From: Sitta carolinensis
Taxonomy: Eukaryota > Chordata > Aves > Passeriformes > Sittidae
Direction: 5' to 3'
Assembly (NCBI GenBank): GCA_032173965.1
Contig: CM063288.1
Location: 19,131,501-19,195,500 of the forward strand
Length of the DNA: 64,000 bases
Shown here: positions 1 to 13,400 of the stretch, one piece after another
How the letters are laid out: every line of letters begins with the position of its first letter
Numbering within the stretch: position 1 is the stretch's first letter
Notes under the pieces: generated by a model
Seen by the model: only the letters and a program-made list of their open reading frames with translations
Told to the model about the DNA's origin: nothing
The model's database searches: none
Position numbers and translations under genes: made by a program

Positions 1-3000
1 CTGTGCACCTTAAATTGCCTAGTTCTTCATTGTGGAAGAGATGAGATGCTGCCTTCAGTCAGCTTCAGCTTTAAATTAAGTTGGCAAATGCTGGAGACAA
101 GGGGCTTGAAACACTGAGGAGTTAAGTGTCAGGAATATGTTGTTTTATACACAACAATGAATTAATTTTATTTTATATGCTGCAAGTCCTTTCTTCCCCT
201 TTCTCTGTTGTATTTATGTTGTTGCACATTTTTTTTCATATTTGATTGCTTTTCATTTTATAGATACATGGACTATGCCTCTTCACAGAGATAGAGTTAA
301 GAGGAGAATTAGCTTCCACATTGTTTAGCATTTTTTACTTATGTATAACTAGGCATATGCTGTTTTCTGTGTTAGCCAATGGAAAGGGCTTGCTGTCCCA
401 CAAGGGACGGTGCATGGCAGCAACATCTGGTTTTTCCGTGTGTGCTTCCCATGAGCTTTCCAGATAGTATCTCTTTGTAGGACAGGATTGGCAATGATCT
501 TAGATCTCTGAGGTCTTATCAGTGCTTTATTTTATGTAGCCCTCAAAGTACTCAGATGAGAACAGTTGCATAACCATTAAACAGAAACTATGTAACCTAG
601 AATGAATTACCAAAACACCTTTTGTATTATGCATATTTTCTGGCCTAATTATATAAACACACTTTATTATTTATAAAACTGCATCACTGCAAAATTTAGT
701 ATTGTGTTTCCTTTCCTCTTTCCTGCACTACTAAATTTTGCTTTTAAGACTTTCAGAGCTGCATTTTGAACATACAGATTTAGGACAGGACTGATCTCAA
801 GTAACACTAAATATTAAATAACTGATTGAAACTGCAACCAAGGGGAAAATTAGATGACAGTCAAGTCTTAATCCAGAAGACTGAGGAGGAAAGCAATACA
901 GTGTTTTCAATTTTTCTACTTGCTATTTTGAACATCTTAGTGAGTTGTGCATAGCAGCCTTCTTCCTCATCTAACATCTGTGCAGGATGTTAACCGCAGT
1001 GCAGGAACTATTCACCATTTGCATGGTCCAGACTGACTCAACAGAAATACCATGCCCAAAGAGGCAAGAAGATTTTATTAATTCATTTATTTACCTATGT
1101 ATTATTTTTAATTAACATTTTTTATATCTGCTTGCATCTGTCAAGCTTTGTGGAAATGAAGCATTATCATTACAGAAATCTAGGGAGGCAGGAATCTGGA
1201 ACAGGGGGGCTACTTCCATCAACTATGCAGTCATACTTGCATCTTTCTAGGAGACTAGGTACCAGAATTGAAGAAAAGTAAAGATTTAGTGGAGTGTACT
1301 GTTTGAGCTGCTATGTATTGGATGGATTGAGCATTATTTTTCAATGCTCTGTCTTGTATTTTTACATGATTTATTGCCTAAAAAATGGTATCTTTAGGGG
1401 AATTTTTTTTGGTTTAGGGGAGAAGGGTTGCTGTTTGTTGTGTTTAGTTTTGCTTTTAACTTAAAGTTGGAATATAATCGGTCAGTAGACAGTGTCACAG
1501 ATACTAAGATACAGAAGTTGAGAGTCCATTGTTTTCTGAGGATCATCCTCTAAATATTTGTGTTTAGAGGTAGTCATCTAGACGGAATGTATACCTATGG
1601 CTATGTCAGAAGCAACATTAATTGGATTAAGTCCTCTTGAGTGAATCAGAAAGTTGAAGGCTGTTGGACTGTATTTGGAGGAGCAGAAAAATTCAATATG
1701 CAGACAAAACATAGACTTCTTTAAGTCACAGTGAGCACGTGTGGAACTCAGCTATGCTTCCCATTTAAAAGAAATAAACATTCAATACTGTTTAAACTCA
1801 GCCTCAGAAATGCCCTTTGAGCACTCTCACAGTGAATATACTTTTCACAGCCAGAGTAAACCATGGCAGCAGAAAGAAATTTTCAGTCCCAACTAATGAT
1901 TCCATAGCCCAGCTCCATGTTCGTGAAGTGCATTCAGATTGTGGGGATTAAAATGGAGAACAAGCTATGTAATGGTAGTTCAAGCCTTCTCATCTCCAAA
2001 ACCAAGACCTGTAACTGTGGAGTTTGCATGAGGCTCAGTTTGACTTTCAGCCCAAAGCCTGAGCCCAGAGGTGTGTCAGCAACTGCCAGAAGTTGAGCAG
2101 ATAATGATGGAGAACAGCAAATCTGACATTTTACTGAAGTGTACTTCCATGGAAAAACTTCAGGCATATGTAGTTTCTCTGAAAATAGTTTTCAGAGCCA
2201 GAGAGCCAGTTTCTTCAACTGCAGGCAATGTGGTGAGCCTATGACTAGTTGCTAAATATGGTGAATTTTTTTTAATGTTAATGGTTTTGAAGTGTGGCAT
2301 TCTCACATTGCTGTTTGTAGCAAACCAATGGCAAAGGCATCTCTGTAAATAACAACTACAATTCTGGAAGCATAATGGCTTTTATGTTTTTACCATTCTG
2401 CATTTACTATGTTTGATGTTTTGTTGTCAGCAGTTGGAGAGCTTTGGATCCTTGCACAGCATTGCTGAGCAGCAGACACTGGTTTGGCATCAGAGCCATA
2501 AGCCCTGTGCCCTGCAAGCTGGGCGCTGCAAAGTTCTGCAGGAGTGCCAGCGTTCACAGCCTGGCCACTCAGTCTTTCTGCAAAAGAAGTGAAAAAAAGG
2601 GAAAACTGCAGGAGCAGAGAGGCTTTGTGCCTCTCCACCCTTGCTCTAGGGAGAAGTATCCATTTTTCCTAGGAGAGCACCCATACTGAGCTCACTCAGC
2701 TGGACAGCAGATTCGTAGGGAGGTTAGCATCTTTGTGACAGAGCATGAACCCGTGTGGTGAGCTCTGCAAAAAGTATGGAGTAGGGGGGTGCTTTGCTTG
2801 AGCACTGCTTGATCTGGTTTTTTTATTGTGGCTTTTTTTTTTTTTTTTTTTTTTTGTTTTTTTTGTAACTGAAATTTAATTTCACATTTCAGAACAAAAA
2901 TGCAGAGGAAAATTTGAAGGACAAAATTTCATTGGTGTGATGAACCTGACAAGACATATGCAAAAAATGAATGAAGGGCTTGCTCAAGTGGGCACTTAAA

Positions 3001-6000
3001 TAGTTTTTGCTGAATTGAGCATACTGTGGGGTATATCAGGTTATTTGGTGGAGGCTCTCCAACTTTTCCATCTTTTTAGATGATATTGTGTCATGCTGAA
3101 GCATCTTTAAAATTTCATTAGCAGCTCAAAGTTAAAAGGGTTGAGAGGTTAAGAAACTGACTGTGCTCTGAATTGAGAATACATTCAAATGTAGAACAAG
3201 AGCAGTCAGATCTGCTGCTGCAGATCTTGAGAGACTCTACAGCATTCTTTTAAGATTACATTAGAAAGAATTTATTTTTCTGTTATGGAAGAGTCACTTT
3301 TTGGCTTGACTTGTTCGCTGCAGTGTGTCACATTCAAGTCTGAAGCTTTGGCCTGGTAAGCAACAGCACAACCTGGAGAATTTGCCAGAAGTCCATATGT
3401 AAAGCATTTGATCTCCCTTATTCAGAGTTTGAGCAGACCAGATACAAGCCTGGTTCAGTTTGGAATTCTTTTAGTGAAGGACTAAAGTGAGCCTCATAAA
3501 CCTTATTGCCAACAGGCAGATCAGGTCTTTCAGAGCACTTGTGCCTTGAGTGCTTTCATTCAGGTTTGCTGGATTTAAACGAACTTAAGTCTTTCAAGCA
3601 GCACACTTTGTGTGTATATGGGTAATTCAGATTTTGTCTCTATACAACTTTCCAAAGGGATGTTTGAAGTCTGAGGGACAGAGTAAATTCTCACAAAACA
3701 GAAAAGCTTCAGTTGTTTTCATCTTTCAGGTAAGTGTGAATTGATTTGGCAGTTGTCCACGATGGAGGGCTTCACCTTGTGGCCTCCTTTGTATGCCTTT
3801 AATAGGGCAGAGAATATTGCTGGGGGGAAAGGAGAACAAGAGATATTTTAGTATACATCATGCTTTGCTTTTCCTAGTCTCTTGGGCTCTGCTGCTGCTG
3901 CTTTAGAAGAAGTTGCTTTCCCTGTTGGAAGACAACCAGCTGTGACCAAACAACCACAATACACAGTGACATGAGCTGCTGATGCTTAAGGAGGATCTTA
4001 AGCAGGATATTAGAAAGGGTACTAGGAGATTTTATCCCTCTGGCTAGGCATCTTCCCTTTCCTGGGGTCTATAACTATGCAGATTGTGCTTAGGCTAGGG
4101 CACTTTCCAACGTGAGATTTGGGACTTACCTAGGATAGATTCAAAACAGCACTTCATCAACTAACACTTTGTGAATTCAGTTGGAATAAGTCTGAATAGA
4201 GTTGGAATAAGAAAGATGTCCTTCTCTTCTTGAGGTCCTGTGCAGACAGAAAGGATATTTTGCCCAAGTTCCCAAAATGGAGAGATGTTTTGGGCACTGG
4301 GATATACTGAGAATAGGTGTGATTACTGCTCATAACTTTTTCCCTTTATTTGCATTTCCTCATCAGTGGGCTTCAGTGAGACCCAAATAGAGGCATAAAG
4401 AAGTATGTACAATAGATTGAAATCCATCATTCATATTAGAGTACTTGTTGCAAGAGAATTGATTTGAGAAATCACCTTTGGAGGAATCTTGCTTGGACAT
4501 ATCTGCACTGTATGAAAGGTATTTCTCACATACATTCTGTCCTTGTCTGTATGATTTTGAGTGAATAATGTGGCTTCATAATCTAGTTCCTGTACATTTT
4601 CTCCCTGTCTTTAATCCCCAATTATTGAGTATGCATTCACTATTTTACCTTGGGCTATGGATGTTTTACTGTTAAGTGCAGCAATAAACCATCTACGAGT
4701 ACTGGTGAAACAATGTGAGAAACTCCTTGGACTTTTTTGTATGAGATTGAGATTCTGTTTGGGGTATTGAGCTGGGAGAATTGCCCTTTAAAGACTGAAG
4801 AAAAAACAGTTAGCTGTCAGCTACAGAGCGATAAAAGTCCTTTGTTGATCTACTACCACCAGGTGGTGGTTAGGTTAATAATGATAAACATGCTGGGAGC
4901 GAATTCCAGCTTTGCTTTGTTTTGAATTTTTTGTTTATCGTGAGTTTGACCAAGCCAGAGGTTTGTAGAATAGTTTTTGTGCTTGTTGTTCAGCAGGAAT
5001 GAGTTTTTTTCTCTATCAGTATTTTTTTTCTTTAAGATGTTTACACTTTGACCAGCTTGGTATATCACTCAATTCTTAGCCTTGCTTCATCTTCTGGTGC
5101 TGAATCCAAGTCTGTTTGTTTGGCAGATTAGGGAAGAAGAACATACAATATCATATCCTTGTGAGCATCTATCACCTTTGTAGCAGCTGAACAGTTGAAG
5201 CACGTTGACTGTTTTCAGCAGGCCCAAATAATAGCCAGTGGCTCTTGGCTCTGAGGCTTTTCTGAAGCTCCAGAAACTCTCCTCCAGGTCAATCCATGGG
5301 TTTAGTACAAATCTATAGCAGTGTCAGTGCTTTGGGAGGTGGGTGGAGAGTTAGATAGGAATATTCGTGTTTCTTAATTTGGTTTTTTGGGAAAGGGTCT
5401 TTTTATTTTTTGAGGGGTGGTAGCTGCAGGAAATTCTGCAGAGTTTTCCAAACATTCATGCAGACTGGAAAAATCCCTGATACCCACCAGCTAAAACTCA
5501 GCTATTAACATATTTCAAATACATCAGACTGCCTTTGAACTCCTCTGTGGAATATTGCATCTCCCAACAGCAAGCTGGAAAAGCCCTTAAGCACATTATG
5601 AATTTTGCTTGGAGAAATGTGAAAGGCGATAAAACTCTTTGCAAAGAATTTATCATAGCTACTCACACTTAGGAGTGAAAGAAGGGCACTGAAAGTGCTC
5701 ATCAGTGAATAGGTTAGGGTTTTCCTCCTAATATTTATATTTTCAGTGATGGCCTTCAAACTTTCACTAGATGATATATGTAACCTTGAAATTAAATGGC
5801 AACTTTACTGGCTGTGGGACTGGCTAATGAGAAACTTTCCACCCAAATAAATTCTTCCTTCATAATACTATCCTTGCTATTTCTTTCATGTGCATGATCT
5901 GACGGTTTCTGCCAGCACAACTAACATTTTGCCCCCAAGTACTCTATTTTCACAGTATATTCAAAGTGCCAGCATGAAAACAGTGTGCCATGTTAGTACA

Positions 6001-7394
6001 GTGACCAAATTCTTGAAGGGTTTGCTATTTCCATCATATCAGTTTAATAAATTCATTTCTGCCATGCTGTGGAGACTACAGTGGAAAATAGTTTCTGTTC
6101 AACTGAAATATCGCACTTTAAATCTCATTGTTGTTCTTATACTCTCCTCAAATTATCAGAGGGTTATTTATGTATGACACAGCTGTCTTTCTAAATATTT
6201 GTGAAAGTAGCTTTGAAGAAAATGGGTTGGATTAACCTTGTTTTGCATAGGAACATTTTCTGTTTTGTAACCATTCCGGTAATGTTTGAAAGCACTCCAG
6301 TGCCAATTAACTGGAAGCTAATTTTTTTGCCAGTGGAGAGGAAGTTGTAAGTGCTGTAAAATATGTCACTGAAGATGATTCACATTGTAGCATTGCTTCA
6401 CACTAAGGTATCTAAATCTCATCCTGCTATAAACACTATGAATATTACTTCTTTGGTGTTTATATTAAGCATGTGTGTAGTCAGTCCAACCCTTCGGGGA
6501 AAAAAACCAACAGGAATTCCTTTAAGAATTTATATTGCATAAGGTTATGATTTTATTCCCTTAGACTTCCAGTAGCTCTTTCATAAGTGAGTAATGGGTC
6601 CAAAAGACAGGAAGTTACTGTGTCTGTCTTCTTAAAGACTGGAGAAAGACAGAGGGGAAGATGCTTTTGTATTAAATCTCCCGGTGGTTTCTCTTATTTT
6701 TCATGGTATCCTGTTCTTAGCTTTTAGTTTGCCTCTACTCTATCTGAAAAGAAAAACCAGCATCTCAGCAATTATTCTGAGAGCATTTGGGAAATGTACA
6801 TCATTTTTATCAAGGGATGCATGGGAAGTGGATGTAAATTATGGATATATATCTGTATCCAGCATATCTATCTGACGCAAATGCACTCCCTAAAACCAAG
6901 TGTGAAGTGCTAGAATCTGCCAAGTGAATTTCCAGCTCGATGTGAATGACACTTTTTGTTCCTAAAGAGTCTATTTGAATGCAGTACTCCCAAGTCACCT
7001 GCTGAAGTCTTAATAAAATTTCTTATTATCTTTTTCCTGGTGTCTAAGAGACAAACTTTCCTGCAGCAGATGGGTAAATTGTCCTCTCTCCTCCACTGTC
7101 CTTCTAGTTTTCATTAAACTTTTAAAAACTTAATTATCCTTGAAAATGTGTGATGATTTTTTCCCTGTTTAGATAAAATTGGCAAGTGTTTTCAGAGAGC
7201 TAATGAGAAGCCAGAAAAAGCAGGCAAATGAGCACAATGCTTGATAACAAAAGTTGTAGAAAACCAGATCAAAATTTTGCTTCAGGTTCTGTTAATGCAG
7301 TGTGGTGGTTTGGTGGTGAAATAAGAAATCATGTGTTGAACTGTAAAATATGTAAACCTGGTATCCCAGAGTTAATCTCTTGTGCCTTTTGCAG
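1..7394 (+). other. CERS6 intron (5' end outside window)
   Basis: This is AT-rich intronic sequence. I looked for the exon that precedes Trp137 (ending RFCESM in human) and did not find it, so the intron extends beyond the window start. A 23-T tract lies at 2833-2855. No other gene, RNA gene or recognisable transposon is visible. Confidence 0.8.
2833..2864. repeat. Poly(T) tract
   Basis: A run of 23 T is followed by G and eight more T. It could be the A-tail of a minus-strand retrocopy, but no recognisable body flanks it. Confidence 0.9.
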
Positions 7395-7452
7395 GTGGAG
7401 ATTTACATTTTACCTTTATATATTTACCTATGGAGTACGGTTCCTGAAAAAG
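7395..7452 (+). CDS. CERS6: CERS6 exon (human residues ~137-155)
   Basis: This 58-nt exon follows a ttttgcag acceptor and precedes a gtaggc donor. Its first G completes a Met codon begun in the upstream exon, which is outside the window. The remaining 19 codons read [19 protein letters not shown], a membrane-spanning segment at the start of the TLC domain. It differs from recalled human CERS6 at only two positions (Thr for Ser, Ile for Val). The exon ends in phase 0, matching the next exon. Confidence 0.93.
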
Positions 7453-10400
7453 GTAGGCACTTACATTATTATGCTTTTATAACATATCACAGACTTGAAG
7501 TCTTGTGCAGGTATAATATAAAGCACAGGCATAAAGTCTGTGTTCATGAGGAATGAAAATTTAAATTTAGTTTGCATTCATAAAATGCTTTGCTACTAGC
7601 ATTGATACAGAATGTAAGTTCTTACTAATATTTAATGGGTTTTAAAAGAAAAAAAGGCATAGCAACATGCCTAGTTCATATGGTTGCTTTTCATTATAGG
7701 CATTAAGCTGGCAGGAAGGCTTACCAAAGTATTAATCTCAAATCACCAACATCCTTTCTTAAATGCCTCTGACAGAGGTTACTTTTTACTAACAAACAAA
7801 ATTCATTAGTGTTTTAGGGAAAAAACAACCCTTGTTTTGCCTATTATTTGTCTAATGTACTGTGGAAGGAGGTTTCTGTGGAGTTTCTCATCAATGCTGT
7901 GTTTCAGGTGATTTAAAAAGACAAGGATATTGAAATCTTCTCGTTACTCTGACATAGGTGTGTTAACCCAGCAGTAGTGAGTAATACAGATTTGTGGTGC
8001 AAACTGTTTTTACAGTGTGACTAGTTCTCAGAGCTTCAGTGCAAGTCGGGCCGTATTTCTCTAATTCTAGCAGGTGAAATTAGGGGAATGGCTGCACTCA
8101 GTGCGTTCCCATAATCTTCATTTTGGTCAAAAAATTTGACACAAGAAAATGTATCCTAAATGTCTCTGGTGCTTTGTAAGTAAAAGAAGTTGTACTAAAC
8201 TTTTTTATGTCTGTAGTTCTTGAGGTTGTCCCAGGTGCAAGGCAACTTGGTGTGAGCAGGAATAATGATGTGCCTGTGTAGGGAGGGCACATGGGCACAT
8301 CAGAGCTGTTCTCAGCTATTTAGCAGTAGTCAGCCCCAGGGGAAGCATGTGATTGCATTCTCCCTTTGCCTCCTTGAACACTTAGATTTTATGTGTACTT
8401 CAGCCATTAACATGCTGCATGGTCTCTTGAATCCATAGCACCGTGTGTTTCAGAACATGCCCTGCAGTGTAATGGCTAATGCACTGAGGAGATGAAATCG
8501 GTCATCATAATCAGGATTTGAAGTCACTTGTGTCATTTCTGATAATTTATGAGAAGAGAGAATCAGTGTAATTGTAGGTTAAGAGCTCAAGTTGTCTACC
8601 TCATACCTCAAGTATTATTTTCAACAGCAGACTTGGTAATGAGTGTTCTGTGTGAGGAAATGGACCAAGGTACCAACTTCGAAAGAGAAGATGAAACTTT
8701 CTTTGTTACTAGCTGCCAGCTCCAGTCTCCACTGTTTTCTAGAGCAGGTTTAAATTATTTGTGTCTGCAGAGCGGGTGGGTGTCCCACAGAATCATTTAA
8801 TATGAAGCATTCACCTTTCCATCTAATCCTCATTGCCCCCATTCTTGGTAAAATGGCAAATGCTAGATGTGAACATCCCATCTTAGTTTTCAGATGTCTA
8901 AATGAGACATTTTAACACTGAAGGACTGAAGCCAGCATTCACTACAGCATTCTTTGTCTTTATAAATCACTAATATTTGAAGCCTGAAAGATAAGTAATC
9001 AATTATATTTCTATTTTGATCATATATATGCAAATTCTTCCCTTTCTGAATGAAACTGTGATTTTTCAGCTCTACCATTTGTTTCATTTGCATGTCTACA
9101 AAACCACTTCTTTGCAGAGCACCACACCAGTAGTGCCAGTCAACAAGACATTAAGTTCCAGTGGCATTAAGCTGACTGCTTTGCTTGTCGTTAACATAGG
9201 AATGTGATAATGTTTTTGTTTTCCTCAGTAATATTTGTAGTTAAATAAATGGTGGCTTTGCTCATTAAGAGTTAATGGTCTGACTGTGCTCCAATTAAAT
9301 GGAAAAAACATCATTATCTTTGGTGATAAAGAAACAGCAAAAAGTTCAGGATTGGCTTGTTTCTTGCTTGCTCATCCTTGGTGCTAAGCAGTGCCTGTAT
9401 AATGCTGTAAAATAAAAAATCTTTACAAGCATATGGAAGCAAAGCTTCCGGATGACATATATAGACTTTAAATTTAAATTCACATTTCATTTCCTTCCTT
9501 TGATTACCCATGAGAATTACAAACTCACAGAAGAGGATGAATTTTCTGTGAGTCTTCTGAAGCCTATGACTGAGACTTAGAAACCTGAAGTTGCATGTAG
9601 GTATTCTACTGGGAAAGTAATCATCTGCCTGGATAAACAAATCTTGCTATTTTTCAAATTCAGTGTTGAAGTAAGGCAGATGATACAAGTATGCTGTGGC
9701 TATATTTAAAAAATGCTGGTGCAACAAGCTTCTGTATGTATGCAGCTGATTGAGTGTCCTTCCTAATGAGTCATCTCCTACTGAAGAACTAGGAACTGTC
9801 TGAGAACTGTCTGGTGGGTAGTTACAATTTCTAGTGTTACATGTAGCTTAGCAAAAGAACAGGGAAAGCTGTGTTGAAGGGTAAATTTGACTCCAAAAGC
9901 CTACTCAAAGGACATAAATGTATGGAAGGCAAATAGAAAATAGCAGGGTAGTATGGAGGAAAAAAACCCAACAGGTAGAACTCCACTTCTGTTATGAAAG
10001 TTCCTCTTTCTTGAAACTATAGGATTTATCAAATGAAGCAAATGAAGTGCTTATCCTCATGTGTGCACCAACCACTGAGCCAGCGAGTTTCTGTGAGACA
10101 GCAGGAGACATTCTATTAGCAGCCCACAGTTTCCATGTGCACAGAGAGAGAAACTTTTCTTAGGTTTTCTTAGGTTTTCCTTAGGTTTCATGCTGGTTTT
10201 GTGAGAGAGAATGTTGCATCCTGCTGCTCTGCTGAGTTGGCTTATTCTTTGCTTCTCTTTGGGATAAAATAGCAGCAGCGATACATGCATGTTACAGCCC
10301 AGAGAGAGTAGTGTAGAATTTGTAAATGCTATTTCAGATTGCTTGTACTCCAGAATTTTAGAGCCTAAAGTCAGACCACCTTCATTTGAAATACAAAAAA

Positions 10401-13400
10401 AGAACTTGTCAATAAAGTGGCAGCTGATTATTGACATTGTTTCTGTAGTACAGTTCACCTATTATTGAGATTGTTAACCTTAGACAAAGAAAATAATGAT
10501 TGTCATGCACAGCCACTTCATAAAGTTAAATTGCTGTATTCAAAATACCCAGTGCTCTAGACAGTTTTCAGTCTTTGTAGCAGCAGGACAGACTTGATTT
10601 TGTCATAAAAATTCCTCAGCTATTGGAAAACTATTTGCGGAACACATTGCATGTTACGTCATTTGGAGCAGGAAAACATGACCTGCATCAGAATAGTCAG
10701 TATTTAACTTATTGTTTCCATCTTCTCTTGCCCTACCTGCTGCATCTGCTTTTTCATGAAGCTAGTGCTGCTGGATATTTTGCAGAACAGAACAGTACAA
10801 GAAATGCAGCATCTTGGAAAAACTCATACCACTGTTTGCATTGTCTGACTGTCTGGTTCACAAAATAAGACTCTTAAGCAGGCTAGTTTTTTTCTGGTTT
10901 TAACACTGAGATACCAAAGCATGAGTTTGGAAAATATCTACCACTTTGGTTTTAATCAGAACTGACTCTAGAAAATAACACTGTGGCAAAAGCCGTGAAA
11001 CAGGGGATTTACTTCCACAGCCCTTGGTGTCTCCTTCATTCTTGAATCAACTGAAACAGGCATTCTATTGGGCACTTTTTCTGCTCTAGTCTGCATCTGT
11101 TGTGATGTTTCCTTCCCACGTTCTTCCTGAAAGGTTGTTGTATTATTTGTTACTGAAGCCCTGTAATTCCTTTTGTTCAGTGAGCTTATTTTCCAAATGC
11201 TGGATAAATATTCTTATTAAGTGAAGAATGCTAGAGGCCACTGTGAAGCCCTTTTAACACAATGCTGATATTTGATATTTTACTGTGCTGTTAACAGAGG
11301 GATAATGTGATACGTAGTCCACTAAGGGAGGAAATGAAGCCTGCCTTTGGCTGATTGTGCTTGCTTTAAAATTTATTTGGATTCTCTGGAGGGGTTTATT
11401 ACCTTTTTAATTTTTTACTCGTAAAACGAATTGCTGAATTTCTGTAAGTGATGAAAATTTTTAAGCTAAAATAATTTTGGATGTTAAAATCGAATTGTAA
11501 TCTTTTTCCTTTCCTTTAAAGCAGGGATGAGCATTAGGTGATAAAAAAGACATTTTCTAATACACTGAGTGAATAAGAAAAAATACACATGCTCTGGAGT
11601 CTTTTGAAGAATGTTATTGTGAGAAAGAGGAAATGCATATTACATTTTTAAATAACCGTCATGAGTGGAAAAGGTTTCCAGGAAAACCATAGTTAGATGC
11701 CATCTCATGGAAAAGGAATTTGTTTCAGATATATCTTCAAAAGGGCATAAAAATTGTTGAGGTCATTTAGGTGAGATTAGTAGAGTGTTTTGGATGCTTG
11801 AGATATAAATCATGAGTCATGCTGTGAGAAAGATCAAAGCTACTGGAGAAACTTGGTTTTAAATGACTGCACACCTCAGTGTACATCAACAAGGCAAATT
11901 AATGTATTTTGGACAATGAGGCTTTGTAAGAGAAGGGGAGTCAGCATAGGAAGTAATTGACTGTGTAAGCTGTTGGAAATTAAGATAATAACTGGATCAG
12001 GCAAAAGAGGACAAAGCGAGGCAAGCTGGCAGAATTCCTTTGTGGCTGAAAGGAAACTGAAGGTTTTTGAAAGAAAAAAGAAGAATATCAGTGTATCCTA
12101 ATTCAGTAATAGGGCACTGATGGCAACAGGACTTTCAAATGTAGACAATAGGGACAAATTTTACATAATCATGGGAAGGAAAAGCAACACACTAATTTAA
12201 AAAATACATCTAGAATTGAATTTCACTTTATCTGTTATGAATCCAGCTGTGGGTATTTAATAACATCAGAGTAGTAAGTAAATGCAATGTAATCATCAAT
12301 TGGGTGAATTAAGCTGGTGCTGAGCCATGTACAGCATCTCTGCTGTGTGTGCATTGTGCTGGCCTTCCGGGCAGTGAAAGAGGGGCTGCCACCCCTCATG
12401 GCCCTCTGGGCATTGGTTGCTAATTTTGCCTTCAGCACAGTATTCACTTTCTTGGCAGCCCAGCTTTCTGAAAGACCAAAATTTTTTCAGGGTCATATCA
12501 TAAATGTGGCAAATCCGGAAGAAATACTTCACAAAGTGTTATATTTGGGCAATTTTATGATAAAAATAATTTTAATTCATCTAAACTAAGGCGGCTCATT
12601 TATACCTGAAGCAAAGTATAAGCACTCTATTGCCATGAGCTTTTCATGTTTTTCTGTTTAAATTAATGAAGCAGTCCTGTTTTTCACATCTGATTAAACC
12701 TGAGCAAAGAGTACATGTTTGGATATAAGAACAGTTTATTACTAATGTAGCTGGTGCTTTGCATTGCCCTTGTTCAGTTGAACTCACTACTGAGGGAGTG
12801 ACTTGGAGGAAGATAGCTGTATTCTCAATTAAATTAATAAAAGCTGTAGAACAGTATGTATTTTTATACCATATGTGCTTCAAGGCATTAAGCTGCTTCA
12901 TTTTATCTTTAAGTAGTAGAGGAAAAAATCTTGGCCATAAATAAATACATTATTGATTATATTTTGTGTTATTTTCCTATTATATTCCCTTCCAGTGTTG
13001 CCTTGTCACACCTCTCAGAGCTTCTGCCCACTGATGCTCTTGAAAATGCCAGGTTAGCATGGGGAAGTACTGCTGTAAATTTGAATCTAATTCAGAGTTT
13101 TGCTTCTATTATTTAACTGCTGTTATCTCACAGGTAACTTAAGGCGTTTCAACAGGGATTTTTGTCCCGTCCCCAGGAATTGTAGGCTCAAGACGATGAG
13201 GAAGAAAAGGTTTTTTCGTCTTGCCCAGTTACTTTAGGTTTTTTTCTTTGGCACAAATTTACTGTTTATAGTTTTTACTAAATCTTAATACAAATTTGCT
13301 ATTTATGAAACAAAATCATATGCAGTTTATGATAGTTCCCCTGTTCTCATCCATACCAGCCAGTCGTATTGCTAGTTGTTTTAGTAGATCAATTGCAGAA

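Noticed and set aside
4850..4875. Near-palindromic ccaccaggtggtgg with a CAGGTG E-box.
   Set aside because: A short match expected by chance in 64 kb; no supporting context.
10057..10458. 133-codon minus-strand ORF.
   Set aside because: Intronic, spans a simple tandem repeat, and has no domain.
12235..12589. Three overlapping ORFs on both strands around a more GC-rich patch; considered as a retrocopied pseudogene.
   Set aside because: I tried all frames and recognised no parent gene, no poly(A) tail and no target duplication.
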